A DNA stretch of 39,050 bases from CAYPPG01 sp964412555 (GCA_964412555.1 CAYPPG010000069.1:1-39050); one strand, 5' to 3'. Positions 7,918-16,019 are shown, counted from the first letter of the stretch. Made by a program: numbers and translations. The notes: a model not told the origin generated them from the letters alone.

Positions 7918-9375
7918 TCAGCGGTTGTCAACGTTCGGGGGGGATGGAATTTCCATACCTTCTTTCTCATAGAGCGAGCGGATTCGTTTATCATACAAGC
8001 CTTTCATTTTCGCTTCGTACTGTTCCGTGATAGCCGGATCCTCCATGATCTCTCCTTGATCCCCGGTTTCTTCAATCCACTCCTCGAGATTCCGGCGTAA
8101 CTTTTTCAAGATTTCGGCATATTCATATGAAACCGCCAAATTATGAATTTCGTGCGGATCACTCTGTAAATCGTATAACTCTTCCATCGGCCGCGCTTCA
8201 ACCATGAATCGCTCTTGCGCCGGCTGCAATTCACCTTCTTCATGGAGTTTTCGCATCAGCCTCAGCACAGGATATGCACTTTCTTTATAGCGATTCAACT
8301 GAGAATAAGGGCGATTCGGCATGAAATTGCGGATATATTTCCAGCGTTTGGTTCGCACACAGCGAATCCGGTCCATTGTCTCGTCGCACCGGTCCCGCGC
8401 CGCAACAATAAAATCCCGTTCTTCTGCATTCGGCCCCAAAAAGACCTGCCCTTCCATATTCGTCGGAACATCGATTCCCGCCGCCCATAGGGATGTAGCG
8501 GTAATATCGATAGCGCTGACAAGATCATCTCGAACCGCTCCGCCTTCCAACTTTCCCGGCCAGCGCACGAGCAAGGGAACATGAATCCCACCCTCATACA
8601 ACCATTGTTTGCCGCGCACATGGCACCGGCCGTGATCGGCAAAGAAGAAAACGATGGTATTCTCCGTAAGGCCTTCTTCTTCCAGCCGCTTCAGCACGGC
8701 GCCAACCTTTTTGTCGAGGAAACCGATCGTATCCAAATATTCTGCCCAATCCTGCCGTGTCATCGGATGATCCGGATAATAGGGTGGAATCTCGACTTTT
8801 TCCGGATCGACGGGATGTTCATTTGACCGTTTGAACTTCCGATGCGCTTCGGAAAAATTGACCTGGGCATAAAACGGCTGCCCCGGCTTGCGCTGAATCC
8901 AATCCGTTCCATCGAACGGATGGTCCACATTGAAATTGAAATCCGTCTTTTGTGTTCCTTTCACGTGTTCGTTCACGTTTTTGACATTGCAGGTAAAATA
9001 GCCCGCCTGGCGGAAATAGTCGGCAATCAAGTGAACACCATCCGGTAATCGATAGTTATCGTCCCGATGGCTTCGGTGATGGTGCGCACCGATCGATGTT
9101 TGATACATTCCCGTACTGAAGGCTGAACGCGATGCGGAGCATACCGGTGCAGTGGTAAACGCATTCGTAAAGCGAACACTCTCTCCCGCCAACCGATCGA
9201 TATTCGGTGTATGAACGAGATCGTTGCCATAACACCCCAAATCCGGACTCATATCTTCCGCGATAATCCACAAGACATTCGGGCGGCTCAATTCTTGAGC
9301 GTTTGTTTGTGACTGAAACGCGGACAGGATCGCCGGAATCCCGGCACTACCCAAAACAAAATCACGACGTCGCAT
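7918..9375 (-). CDS. Tat-type secreted sulfatase
   Basis: This 485-residue protein belongs to the alkaline-phosphatase-like type I sulfatases. The N-terminus (MRRRDFVLGSAG) is a Tat-like twin-arginine signal, and the domain starts at RPNVLWIIAEDMSPDLG with a metal-binding Asp (about D41). The sulfatase signature V-C-S-A-S-R-S places the cysteine that must be converted to formylglycine at C79 with R83 beside it. EELYDLQSDPHEIHNLA near the C-terminus is the usual tail of sulfamidase/heparan-sulfatase-like members. It probably removes sulfate from glycans in the periplasm or outside; the substrate is unknown. A formylglycine-generating or anaerobic maturase is needed but not in this window. Confidence 0.92.
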   Translation of the reverse strand: MRRRDFVLGSAGIPAILSAFQSQTNAQELSRPNVLWIIAEDMSPDLGCYGNDLVHTPNIDRLAGESVRFTNAFTTAPVCSASRSAFSTGMYQTSIGAHHHRSHRDDNYRLPDGVHLIADYFRQAGYFTCNVKNVNEHVKGTQKTDFNFNVDHPFDGTDWIQRKPGQPFYAQVNFSEAHRKFKRSNEHPVDPEKVEIPPYYPDHPMTRQDWAEYLDTIGFLDKKVGAVLKRLEEEGLTENTIVFFFADHGRCHVRGKQWLYEGGIHVPLLVRWPGKLEGGAVRDDLVSAIDITATSLWAAGIDVPTNMEGQVFLGPNAEERDFIVAARDRCDETMDRIRCVRTKRWKYIRNFMPNRPYSQLNRYKESAYPVLRLMRKLHEEGELQPAQERFMVEARPMEELYDLQSDPHEIHNLAVSYEYAEILKKLRRNLEEWIEETGDQGEIMEDPAITEQYEAKMKGLYDKRIRSLYEKEGMEIPSPPNVDNR

Positions 9376-9540
9376 TATAAACTCTCCAATCTGTAAATCA
9401 TGTTATTCAAATCCAATCGTAAATAGCGAAAACTGTAACGGCTGGTATGCTGCTTATTGTCATGGTACATCAAAACAGATGTAACAATTTGTTAATACCA
9501 TAATGAATTTCATCGAGCAAGGACTCTGTTATGGATTCTC

Positions 9541-9549
9541 TGTTATAAT
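9541..9549 (+). promoter_or_regulatory. extended -10 promoter for the acidic protein gene
   Basis: TGTTATAAT (9541-9549) is a consensus extended -10 element (TGnTATAAT) with no clear -35. Transcription would start near 9556, leaving a leader of about 13 bases that contains the GAGGAG ribosome binding site. Confidence 0.6.
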
Positions 9550-9568
9550 AGGTAGTAGAGGAGAAATA

Positions 9569-9979
9569 ATGATGTTACCTCCAAACACTTTACATAACGC
9601 CATTGCCGCTTCTGAAATGGTGAAAGAAGCGACGAATGAGGAAAAAAGCACCGTCCGAAACGACCAACACGATCGGGACCGGGAACTAAAAGAAAGTGAG
9701 AGGCGATTCCAAAGTGTCAATCAGACTCAAGCCATGGAACCGAAACAAGGGATCATCGAAGATGACCATGAAGAAGGGCAACGGCAAGAACAAGAAAACC
9801 AACCCGATTTATGGGAACATCGGCAACAGCAAGAAAATGTGCCGGAAGAATTCCAGCCGAACGAACCGGCCGAAGAAATGATGCCGATTATATCCCAAGA
9901 AGAAAGCGATATTGAACCACCGGAGCCGAATTACCGTACGGAAGAAGAAGTCGGGGAACAAATTGATACAAGCGCTTGA
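9569..9979 (+). CDS. small acidic, Glu/Gln-rich protein of unknown function
   Basis: I chose ATG at 9569 (followed by a second ATG) because GAGGAG lies at 9558-9563 and an extended -10 promoter is just upstream; the frame is open to 9503. The 136-residue product is very hydrophilic, has no membrane segment or cysteine, and is dominated by E, Q, N, D and P (for example QRQEQENQPD and QEESDIEPPEP). It is probably largely disordered. A terminator follows at 9988-10020, so it is a complete one-gene unit. The gene at 36711-37478 encodes a similarly acidic protein, but I see no clear homology. I do not recognise a family. Confidence 0.6.
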   Translation: MMLPPNTLHNAIAASEMVKEATNEEKSTVRNDQHDRDRELKESERRFQSVNQTQAMEPKQGIIEDDHEEGQRQEQENQPDLWEHRQQQENVPEEFQPNEPAEEMMPIISQEESDIEPPEPNYRTEEEVGEQIDTSA

Positions 9980-9987
9980 TTGTTCAT

Positions 9988-10020
9988 GAATTCTTGAACG
10001 ATTTCAAGCATTCATTTTTT
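9988..10020 (+). terminator. intrinsic terminator after the acidic protein gene
   Basis: GAATTCTTGAA (9988-9998) and TTCAAGCATTC (10003-10013) pair over 11 positions with one mismatch around a CGAT loop, followed by a run of six T (10015-10020). Confidence 0.7.
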
Positions 10021-10144
10021 GCCTGTCAGAAAACCTCACTGCAACTTGAATTTCATCGATCCTCGTTCAAAATCTATGAACCAGTGAATACAAACTTTGG
10101 ATCATTGGCAATCTCCAAATGATAAGCAACCAATGCATTGCATC

Positions 10145-12289
10145 ATGAAATTACAAGGTCTCATCAATCAGCCTTTTATTTTATTCCTTTCGATGATTTC
10201 CCTCTTCTGTGCAACTTTATGGAATTCTCCCGCTTTTTCCCAAATTCCGGATGTTCTGTATTGTGAACAGTATACAATCAACGAGGGGTTGAGCAGTAAT
10301 TCCGTTGTCAAGATTCTGCAGGATAGCCGTGGTTTCCTGTGGTTTGCCACAGAAGAAGGTCTTTGCAAGTTCGACGGGTATGAGTTCACCGTGTATCAAC
10401 ACGAACTGGGAACATTCGAAACACTGCGCCACAATATGATCTCGTCCATCGTAGAAAAAGACAATGACCATCTATGGATCGGGACATACAAAGGACTTCA
10501 TTCTCTGAATCTGAAAACGGGGAATATCCATTGTCACAGCCGACTCACACGCGATCTGGAAAGCCAACGCAAAAACCGTGTTACCTTCTTATTGAAGAAT
10601 GAAGACAAAGGTGTCTGGGTTGGAACACGCAGCGCTGGATTGGCTTACTACGATCCGGACAAGGACCAATTTACATGGTATCAAAACCAACCGGATCATC
10701 CTGCTACATTTCGTTCAAATACATTGTATCAAGGTGTAATTGAACCTTCAGGGACATTCTTGATTGGTGTAGCCGGTGGTGATCTGGACCAATTCGATCC
10801 AAGACAAAGAACAAATCAGCATCTGCACGAACATATTTTTCCAACAGGGATGAAAAAAGCGGATTTTCTTACTTTCTTTGTCGGTAAAGACGGATACGTT
10901 TGGTGCGGAACGTGGGATAACGGTCTTATCCAGCTCGATTTGAAGAAAGGCCGATACAAACAATACACACATGCGCCAGACAATCCATCGAGTATAAGTT
11001 CAAATGTTGTCCGAAGCATTTTTCAGGATCGTTCGGGATTGATTTGGATTGGTACATTGGCAGGTGGCATCGACCTTTTCGATCCCGATTCAGAAACCTT
11101 TCGCCATATTCAACTCTCCGATGGGGGAATGATTCTCCAGGAAAAAATACTCGTGAACGATATCAAACAAGATTCATTCGGTGGATACTGGTTTGGGACA
11201 TCCAATCACGGTGTTTTTTATTACAATCCACGGGCATCGTGGTTTGATCATTATTATGTGCAAGAGGATCGTGCCGATTGGTTGAACAATAACCGAATAT
11301 TCTCTCTCTGCGCCGGTAGCGATGGTATTGTCTGGATCGGAACTGTCGGTGGAGGGTTGAATCGCTTTGATCCGGAGACACAAACTTTTCAAGCGTACCG
11401 GCATGATCCCAAAGATCCGAACAGCCCTCTTAGCGATAATGTTGTATCTCTACTTGCGGCCCACGACGGTTCGATCTGGCTCGGGTATTCCACCCCGGGA
11501 TTAAGCCGGTTCGATCCTGAAACGAATAGATGGAAACACTACCGAAATTCACCCACTGGTCTTCAAGGAGATTCTATACAGTCGTTGTATGAAGACTCTG
11601 AGAAGAAAATTTGGATCGGAACTCGAGATCAAGCTGCGATTGTCCTTGATCCCGCCACAGACCAATTTATCCATCACGCGTACAATGACAAAAAAAACAC
11701 CGGCATCAGTGATAAATTCATTCAGTGTTTCTATCAAGATCATAAAGGAAACATCTGGATCGGCACGCTGGGATTCGGTTTAAATCGCTATAATCCCGAG
11801 TTGAATGAATTTGTTCACTACCAAAACGATCCGCAATCCCTAGCAAGCCTAAGCGGAACCATGGTGACTTGCATCCAAAATGATTCATTACATCGTTTAT
11901 GGATTGGAACCAATTCCGGCTTGAATCGAATGAATCCAGACGGAAAAACCTTCACCCGGTATTCCATGAAAGACGGTCTGCCTGGGAACGCGATCACAGC
12001 TATGATCCTGGACGAGAACGGGAATTTTTGGCTAAGCACGAATCGGGGAATTTCTTGTTTCGATCCGATACAAGAAACATTTCAGAATTTTGACCAGCGC
12101 GACAAACTCCAAGGATTGGATTGTCACGATTGTGTCACGGTCAGCCTCGGGGGCTCAACATTCACCCCGACACTCGACAGAAAAACCACCGACTTTATTC
12201 AAACTGCGGACAAAGCACTCTACACTGCGAAAGCAGAAGGCCGAAATCGAACGAAATGGATATCCTCATCCGGTTTCCAATCGCTCTAA
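10145..12289 (+). CDS. double-propeller sensor with a truncated diguanylate cyclase tail
   Basis: This 714-residue protein starts with a signal peptide (MKLQGLINQPFILFLSMI; start at the third in-frame candidate, weak ribosome binding site, alternatives at 10097 and 10133). Residues about 40-656 hold some 13-14 Reg_prop blades of the type IWIGTLGFGLNRYNP, as in the two seven-bladed periplasmic sensor propellers of hybrid two-component and GGDEF receptors. Directly after F-D-Q-R-D-K-L-Q-G, where a Y_Y_Y domain and a membrane helix normally follow, the sequence jumps to C-V-T-V-S-L-G-G and then DKALYTAKAEGRNR, the last strand and helix of a GGDEF domain. The Y_Y_Y domain, membrane helix and GG(D/E)EF active site are missing. 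The frame is kept, so this is probably an in-frame deletion product without cyclase activity. Its 3' end overlaps the convergent lipase gene by 24 bases. Confidence 0.8.
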   Translation: MKLQGLINQPFILFLSMISLFCATLWNSPAFSQIPDVLYCEQYTINEGLSSNSVVKILQDSRGFLWFATEEGLCKFDGYEFTVYQHELGTFETLRHNMISSIVEKDNDHLWIGTYKGLHSLNLKTGNIHCHSRLTRDLESQRKNRVTFLLKNEDKGVWVGTRSAGLAYYDPDKDQFTWYQNQPDHPATFRSNTLYQGVIEPSGTFLIGVAGGDLDQFDPRQRTNQHLHEHIFPTGMKKADFLTFFVGKDGYVWCGTWDNGLIQLDLKKGRYKQYTHAPDNPSSISSNVVRSIFQDRSGLIWIGTLAGGIDLFDPDSETFRHIQLSDGGMILQEKILVNDIKQDSFGGYWFGTSNHGVFYYNPRASWFDHYYVQEDRADWLNNNRIFSLCAGSDGIVWIGTVGGGLNRFDPETQTFQAYRHDPKDPNSPLSDNVVSLLAAHDGSIWLGYSTPGLSRFDPETNRWKHYRNSPTGLQGDSIQSLYEDSEKKIWIGTRDQAAIVLDPATDQFIHHAYNDKKNTGISDKFIQCFYQDHKGNIWIGTLGFGLNRYNPELNEFVHYQNDPQSLASLSGTMVTCIQNDSLHRLWIGTNSGLNRMNPDGKTFTRYSMKDGLPGNAITAMILDENGNFWLSTNRGISCFDPIQETFQNFDQRDKLQGLDCHDCVTVSLGGSTFTPTLDRKTTDFIQTADKALYTAKAEGRNRTKWISSSGFQSL

Positions 12290-13072
12290 ATCCTTTGCGA
12301 TCCTCCGAAACAACGGAAGGTGATCAAACGAATTTTTTTGCCAAGGGATTAGTTGCAAGCCTACTTGTTCACCATGATCCGCAGGCAAAACCTCTTTAAA
12401 TTCCCCCCATTTTGCCGAACGTACGGTTACCATCCCGTCGTTCGCCTCTTGATAGACACGAAGAATTTGATTGGCAAGATTCCGTAAACCTTTCAGAAGG
12501 GGGCGGCCCTTTTTCATCGCCAAGGAACCGGCATATGAAAAATAACACACCGACGGATCATCGACGATCAAAGGATTGAAAATCTCCTCCATGTAAGTTG
12601 GAGTCAACTGCAAGATGCCATCCCACCGGTTTTCAGCAATCCCATCCAGCAAAAAAATCTCATCCTTATTGGAAAGCATATTTCGAAGAATCCCCGCGCC
12701 GGTCGAATACGCGGTTCGCAAAGGCGCGGGAATGCGTTCCGCCAACGGCGATCCCCAATGCGGTGTAGAGAGTGTGGTAATCGATAAAACTCGCTCTCCT
12801 TCTCCTAATCCATTCGGAGAGGCAAGAAACCGGCTGTCCAACCCCCCCATGCTGTGCGCAATGATATGAAATGGTTCCGATTTCCCGATTTGTTTATAGA
12901 CAGCGCTCAAGAGTTCTTCCGCTCGTTCTTCAATCGAAGCGGTCGGATGCACCAGCGGCCGAAACGAGACAATCCCTTGTTCCCGATACATCTCCTCGAC
13001 TCCCGGAAACAATTCCCATAACAGAAACCGCCGATACCCCAAAAAACCATGTGTGAGAACAATTGGCTGCAT
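12266..13072 (-). CDS. lipase-like alpha/beta hydrolase
   Basis: This 268-residue protein resembles family I bacterial triacylglycerol lipases. It has the oxyanion-hole segment VLTHGFLG, the nucleophile elbow A-H-S-M-G (S74), TLSTPHWGSPLA after it, N-D-G-M-V with the likely acid D212, and A-D-H-G-E-Q-V with the likely catalytic H233. There is no signal peptide, so it appears cytoplasmic unless the start is misplaced; the ATG at 13072 has no good ribosome binding site. The natural ester is unknown. It lies just after the terminator of the NPCBM gene and so needs its own promoter. Confidence 0.85.
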   Translation of the reverse strand: MQPIVLTHGFLGYRRFLLWELFPGVEEMYREQGIVSFRPLVHPTASIEERAEELLSAVYKQIGKSEPFHIIAHSMGGLDSRFLASPNGLGEGERVLSITTLSTPHWGSPLAERIPAPLRTAYSTGAGILRNMLSNKDEIFLLDGIAENRWDGILQLTPTYMEEIFNPLIVDDPSVCYFSYAGSLAMKKGRPLLKGLRNLANQILRVYQEANDGMVTVRSAKWGEFKEVLPADHGEQVGLQLIPWQKNSFDHLPLFRRIAKDLERLETG

Positions 13073-13092
13073 AAGTATTTTTTAAATTACAT

Positions 13093-13125
13093 AAAAAATA
13101 GACCTAGACATCAATCCGGTCTATT
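13093..13125 (-). terminator. intrinsic terminator after the NPCBM gene
   Basis: On the minus strand AATAGACC and GGTCTATT (13118-13125 and 13097-13104) pair over 8 bp around a 13-base loop, and the transcript continues into a U-tract (13093-13098). It ends the two-gene unit 14385 to 13151 before the lipase gene. Confidence 0.8.
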
Positions 13126-13150
13126 GCGTTCGCGAAATCGCTTGTCATCT

Positions 13151-13762
13151 TTACTCTTTCGTAAACCTCGCCAGCGCCCAATCGGCGTGATCCCCCTCGT
13201 TCCCATCCACCGCGTCAGACACTTTCAAAGTAAGGGTTTTTCGTCCTTTGACGTGGACATAAATCTGCCGAGGCGGCATTCCCGCTTGGATGACCGGACT
13301 CTCATACATCAAGGTTCCGTCTGACATAACCGTAAATATCACGGAAGCGGGACTTTCTTCCCCCACCTCATGATCGATCCCGATTTCCGCCATGAAGAAG
13401 GAATACCCATCCGGAATAAAACGCAAGAAAATCTCGGAATTGGCATGCACCCCAAGCCCTTTGGGATAAAAAGTATCTTGAATTCGAAGCGGATTCCCTT
13501 CGACCGACGCATCGTCGCGCGGCTGAAAACGATCCCCCACCATGACTTCATACTTCAGGTCATTAAAAAAGATATCCGCCGGAGTATAGGCATTCCAGAC
13601 CAAAACACCACAAAAAACTGCCAGCAGGATGATTGCCGCGGTTCGTCCCGCCGTCCATTCCCCTCTTTTACCGGATTGACAATCGCTCGGTTCTTCAATG
13701 GCTGAATTTTTTGCTGTGGAAGTTTCTTCTTGCGATTGAATGGATTCTTGCTGTTGATTCAT
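13151..13762 (-). CDS. membrane-anchored NPCBM-domain protein
   Basis: This 203-residue protein has a polar N-terminal tail of about 38 residues, one hydrophobic helix (AAIILLAVFCGVLVW), and then an NPCBM-type module to the end. Its signature is FYPKGLGVHANSEIFLRF followed by the strand pair FTVMSDGTLMYES and a WALARF end. NPCBM modules are predicted to bind carbohydrate and are usually attached to glycosidases; here the module stands alone on an anchor. The orientation is probably N-in, with the module in the periplasm. It starts two bases after the stop of the upstream secreted protein gene (13765), so the pair is surely co-transcribed and may work together. Confidence 0.8.
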   Translation of the reverse strand: MNQQQESIQSQEETSTAKNSAIEEPSDCQSGKRGEWTAGRTAAIILLAVFCGVLVWNAYTPADIFFNDLKYEVMVGDRFQPRDDASVEGNPLRIQDTFYPKGLGVHANSEIFLRFIPDGYSFFMAEIGIDHEVGEESPASVIFTVMSDGTLMYESPVIQAGMPPRQIYVHVKGRKTLTLKVSDAVDGNEGDHADWALARFTKE

Positions 13763-13764
13763 AT

Positions 13765-14385
13765 TTATTCTTTCGCTTCTTCTTGTTCTGCTTGCACCAG
13801 TTGCTTTACGGTCTCAAGAAAATCATCCCGTTCCATCAGTTTCGCCCGCAGCCGTTTGGCGCCGGACGCTTTGACGCCCTTGGCATCATAAGTGGCGACT
13901 GTCGCCGGCATGTCTTTGAAGAGCAACATAGCCGGCATGCCATTGGTAACATACTCGACATCTGACTCTTCATTTTTTTTCACATAAAATTTCCCCTGAT
14001 TCATGCCGACGCAGCTGGAAAATCCAATCTCGCTTTTTCCGTACAAAAACAAAACCACTTTTTCTCCGACTTGATATGTCACAGTCGGGACGTGGACGGT
14101 GATATCTCCATCTGTACCACCGAATTGTTTGAACGTAAATTCATCCCCGAGCTTTCCTTTCAAGCCGCTTTTGATCCGAAAGGTATACCACGTCGCCATC
14201 AGCCCGGTCTCGGGATCCTCGCCTGACCGTACCTCTACGCATTCACCCTCAAAAATAACATGCGCATTTTTCGTGATGGATTTTAAATTCAGCGGTTTGA
14301 CCTTCGTCGCATACGAAGGTTGATGAATGGCACAAATCAAACTGATAAACAATACTATGGGAATATTTTTCAATACGTTCATCAT
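13765..14385 (-). CDS. secreted protein of unknown function
   Basis: This 206-residue protein begins with a signal peptide (MMNVLKNIPIVLFISLICAI, cleaved near SYA-TK), after an AAGAGAG ribosome binding site. The mature part has the pattern of an uncharacterised exported family seen in many bacteria: AHVIFEGECVEVRS, then a strand with TFRIKSGLKG, FGGTDG, VGEKVVLFLYG and finally GMNQGKFYV. Relatives often occur beside secreted proteases or matrix proteins, but their function is not known to me. It is followed after two bases by the NPCBM gene. A diverged 172-bp repeat element lies upstream, between this gene and moaE. Confidence 0.7.
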   Translation of the reverse strand: MMNVLKNIPIVLFISLICAIHQPSYATKVKPLNLKSITKNAHVIFEGECVEVRSGEDPETGLMATWYTFRIKSGLKGKLGDEFTFKQFGGTDGDITVHVPTVTYQVGEKVVLFLYGKSEIGFSSCVGMNQGKFYVKKNEESDVEYVTNGMPAMLLFKDMPATVATYDAKGVKASGAKRLRAKLMERDDFLETVKQLVQAEQEEAKE

Positions 14386-14467
14386 TCTCTCTTACTATAT
14401 GTAATGATATTCTTTTTTAGAATTGATTCTAATATATTGGGATTATCTTACCATCCTATCCAAAAAT

Positions 14468-14639
14468 GTCTGAATCAGGATACCCAGGATGAGGGGATGA
14501 ACAGGATATTTCTTTTGACAATAATACATTATATAGTGAGCGATCCGCAATCAATAATTGTTTTCTCAAACCATTATGAAACACCATCATATATTTTCAT
14601 CCTGAAAATCCTCCCATCCTGCCCAATCCAGATTCAGAC
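14468..14639. repeat. 172-bp GTCTGAATC-ended dispersed element, copy B
   Basis: This is the same element as 2949-3120 in the opposite orientation, with the same length and the same GTCTGAATC/GATTCAGAC ends. Sub-terminal sequences shared with copy A include CAGGAT repeats and ATGAACAGGATA. It fills most of the gap 14386-14714 between moaE and the secreted protein gene. The rest of the gap is AT-rich and shows no gene. Confidence 0.75.
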
Positions 14640-14714
14640 GAAATTCATTCACCCAACATTCTATCACATCAATACAAAAATGTCTCGACTGAATCAAAAT
14701 TTGTAACAATACTT

Positions 14715-15125
14715 TCATTCCCCGATCCAGCGTTCGCTACCATCCTCAAAGATTTCTTTTTTCCACAACGGCGCACATCGTTTGATCTCATTCATTATAT
14801 ATTGGCAGGCGTCAAACGCTTCCTTACGATGCGCCGAAGCGGCAGCGATCAAAACCAAATTCTCTCCCGGCTCTTCCCGCCCAAACCGATGAACAATCGC
14901 GGCATCGATCAATCCGAATCGGGATAGGGCGTCGGCGCGAATTTTTGCAAACGTATTCAGCGCCATCGCTTCATACACATCCCATTCAACGGCTGTCACC
15001 ACCTTTCCGTCACGGCTTGATCCCCGCACGATCCCAGAAAAAGTTACCACCGCCCCCACTCCTCGCCGCTCAAGGGAGTGAATCACTTCATCCACACGAA
15101 AATCCTCACGCTGGATGCGAATCAT
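14715..15125 (-). CDS. moaE: molybdopterin synthase catalytic subunit MoaE
   Basis: MoaE, with thiocarboxylated MoaD, puts the two sulfurs into cyclic pyranopterin monophosphate to give molybdopterin. The 136-residue protein has the family signatures TFSGIVRGSSRDG, V-E-W-D-V-Y-E-A-M-A, I-V-H-R-F-G-R, SAHRKEAFDACQYIMNEIK and P-L-W-K-K-E, including the active-site lysines. It overlaps the end of moaD by four bases (ATGA), so the two are translationally coupled. No other molybdenum cofactor gene is in the window. Confidence 0.95.
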   Translation of the reverse strand: MIRIQREDFRVDEVIHSLERRGVGAVVTFSGIVRGSSRDGKVVTAVEWDVYEAMALNTFAKIRADALSRFGLIDAAIVHRFGREEPGENLVLIAAASAHRKEAFDACQYIMNEIKRCAPLWKKEIFEDGSERWIGE

Positions 15126-15370
15126 CGCCCACCTCCGCTGACCGGCGGAATCAACGCGAGAGTATCGCCTTCCTGCAAAACTCGATCCCGTTCGGCATAC
15201 TCTTCATTGACCGCAATTTGCATTCGGGACATATGCGGCACCAACTCGGGAATCTGCTGCTGCAATTGGCTGAGAACATCGGAAACCGTCCCTCCCGAAA
15301 AATCCAACGTTCGTTCACCACTCCCTGCCAAGTCCCGAATGGATGCAAAAAACAATACCTGTATTTTCAC
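15122..15370 (-). CDS. moaD: molybdopterin synthase sulfur carrier subunit MoaD
   Basis: This 82-residue beta-grasp protein is the ubiquitin-like sulfur carrier of molybdopterin synthase. It shows MKIQVLFFASIRDLAG at the start, the central NEEYA segment, and D-T-L-A-L-I-P-P-V-S-G-G-G near the end. Normally the chain ends in Gly-Gly, whose carboxylate is adenylated and thiocarboxylated. Here one arginine follows (G-G-G-R), because the stop codon is set by the ATGA overlap with moaE. Either that residue is trimmed or the protein is impaired. Pairing with moaE makes the identity secure. Confidence 0.9.
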   Translation of the reverse strand: MKIQVLFFASIRDLAGSGERTLDFSGGTVSDVLSQLQQQIPELVPHMSRMQIAVNEEYAERDRVLQEGDTLALIPPVSGGGR

Positions 15371-15437
15371 AAAATACTCCTTACCAAAATTGCAGGGTGG
15401 GATGAGGGTACGAATCCCACCTCTCCTATTATATTGT

Positions 15438-15791
15438 TCATGATCGATTAAAAACCAAAGAGATTTTCTCTTTGAATTTTACTTGATCCTGTATGCTTAA
15501 TGTACCGATCGGATAAAGAATTAACTTTTCATATAAGGTAAATATTTTGAAACGGATCAAAGATGGAGCTGTTAATCCGGCTTTTCCCAGATCCTGAATT
15601 ACTGTATCCGTCGGCCATGTACTTGCATGAGCCGATGTGATCATAGAAAGTATTACATGAGAATGGTCTAATTGGAATTCTGAAGTAGAAAGTACCAATG
15701 CGGGTCGCTTTTTTGTTGTATCTTTGTCGGTAAAGGGAAAAGGAACAACAACGACACTCCATTGGTCATAAATCTCGATAGGCTGCATCAT
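15438..15791 (-). CDS. MazF/PemK-family toxin
   Basis: This 117-residue protein has the PemK/MazF fold pattern: W-S-V-V-V-V-P-F-P-F-T-D at the start, K-K-R-P-A-L-V-L-S next, an S-M-I-T-S-A central strand, and PSLIRFKIFTLYE toward the end. Members are ribosome-dependent or independent mRNA interferases held inactive by the antitoxin. Two ATGs (15791 and 15788) follow an AAGAGG; the second has better spacing. It overlaps the upstream antitoxin gene by 26 bases, the normal coupling for such pairs. Confidence 0.88.
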   Translation of the reverse strand: MMQPIEIYDQWSVVVVPFPFTDKDTTKKRPALVLSTSEFQLDHSHVILSMITSAHASTWPTDTVIQDLGKAGLTAPSLIRFKIFTLYEKLILYPIGTLSIQDQVKFKEKISLVFNRS

Positions 15792-15990
15792 CCTCTTTTG
15801 AATACCATTCAGTCAGAGTGTTTTCCAATGCTTTTGTCATCTCGTGATCGAAAGGCATTTTCTTTTGAATCATGACCTTACCATTTTTCATCTTGAATTC
15901 AATGACATCTCCTGCTTGTAGATTCAATGCCTTTCGTACATCTTTCGGAATTGTGGCTTGGTATTTTTGAGTTAATCGTGAAGATAACAT
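15766..15990 (-). CDS. AbrB/MazE-family antitoxin
   Basis: This 74-residue protein begins with a SpoVT/AbrB swapped-hairpin DNA-binding domain (LTQKYQATIPKDVRKALNL, then GDVIEFKMKNGKVMIQKK). Its acidic C-terminal tail, about residues 50-74, should wrap the toxin. It is the first gene of the pair; AAAGAG precedes the ATG. A 15-bp palindrome lies 15 bases upstream and is a natural candidate for its own operator, since these antitoxins normally repress their promoter. Confidence 0.88.
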   Translation of the reverse strand: MLSSRLTQKYQATIPKDVRKALNLQAGDVIEFKMKNGKVMIQKKMPFDHEMTKALENTLTEWYSKEDDAAYRDL

Positions 15991-16004
15991 GGTTATGCTC
16001 TTTG

Positions 16005-16019
16005 GTAATACAGTATTAC
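16005..16019. promoter_or_regulatory. candidate antitoxin operator palindrome
   Basis: GTAATACAGTATTAC is a perfect 7-1-7 palindrome just upstream of the antitoxin ATG at 15990. It overlaps -10-like hexamers on the minus strand (TAATAC). The position and symmetry suit autoregulation by the AbrB-type antitoxin. The rest of 15991-16277 shows no convincing gene. Confidence 0.5.

Noticed and set aside
10145..12289. Functional diguanylate cyclase
   Set aside because: The GG(D/E)EF active-site motif and most of the domain are absent; only the last 50 or so residues remain.
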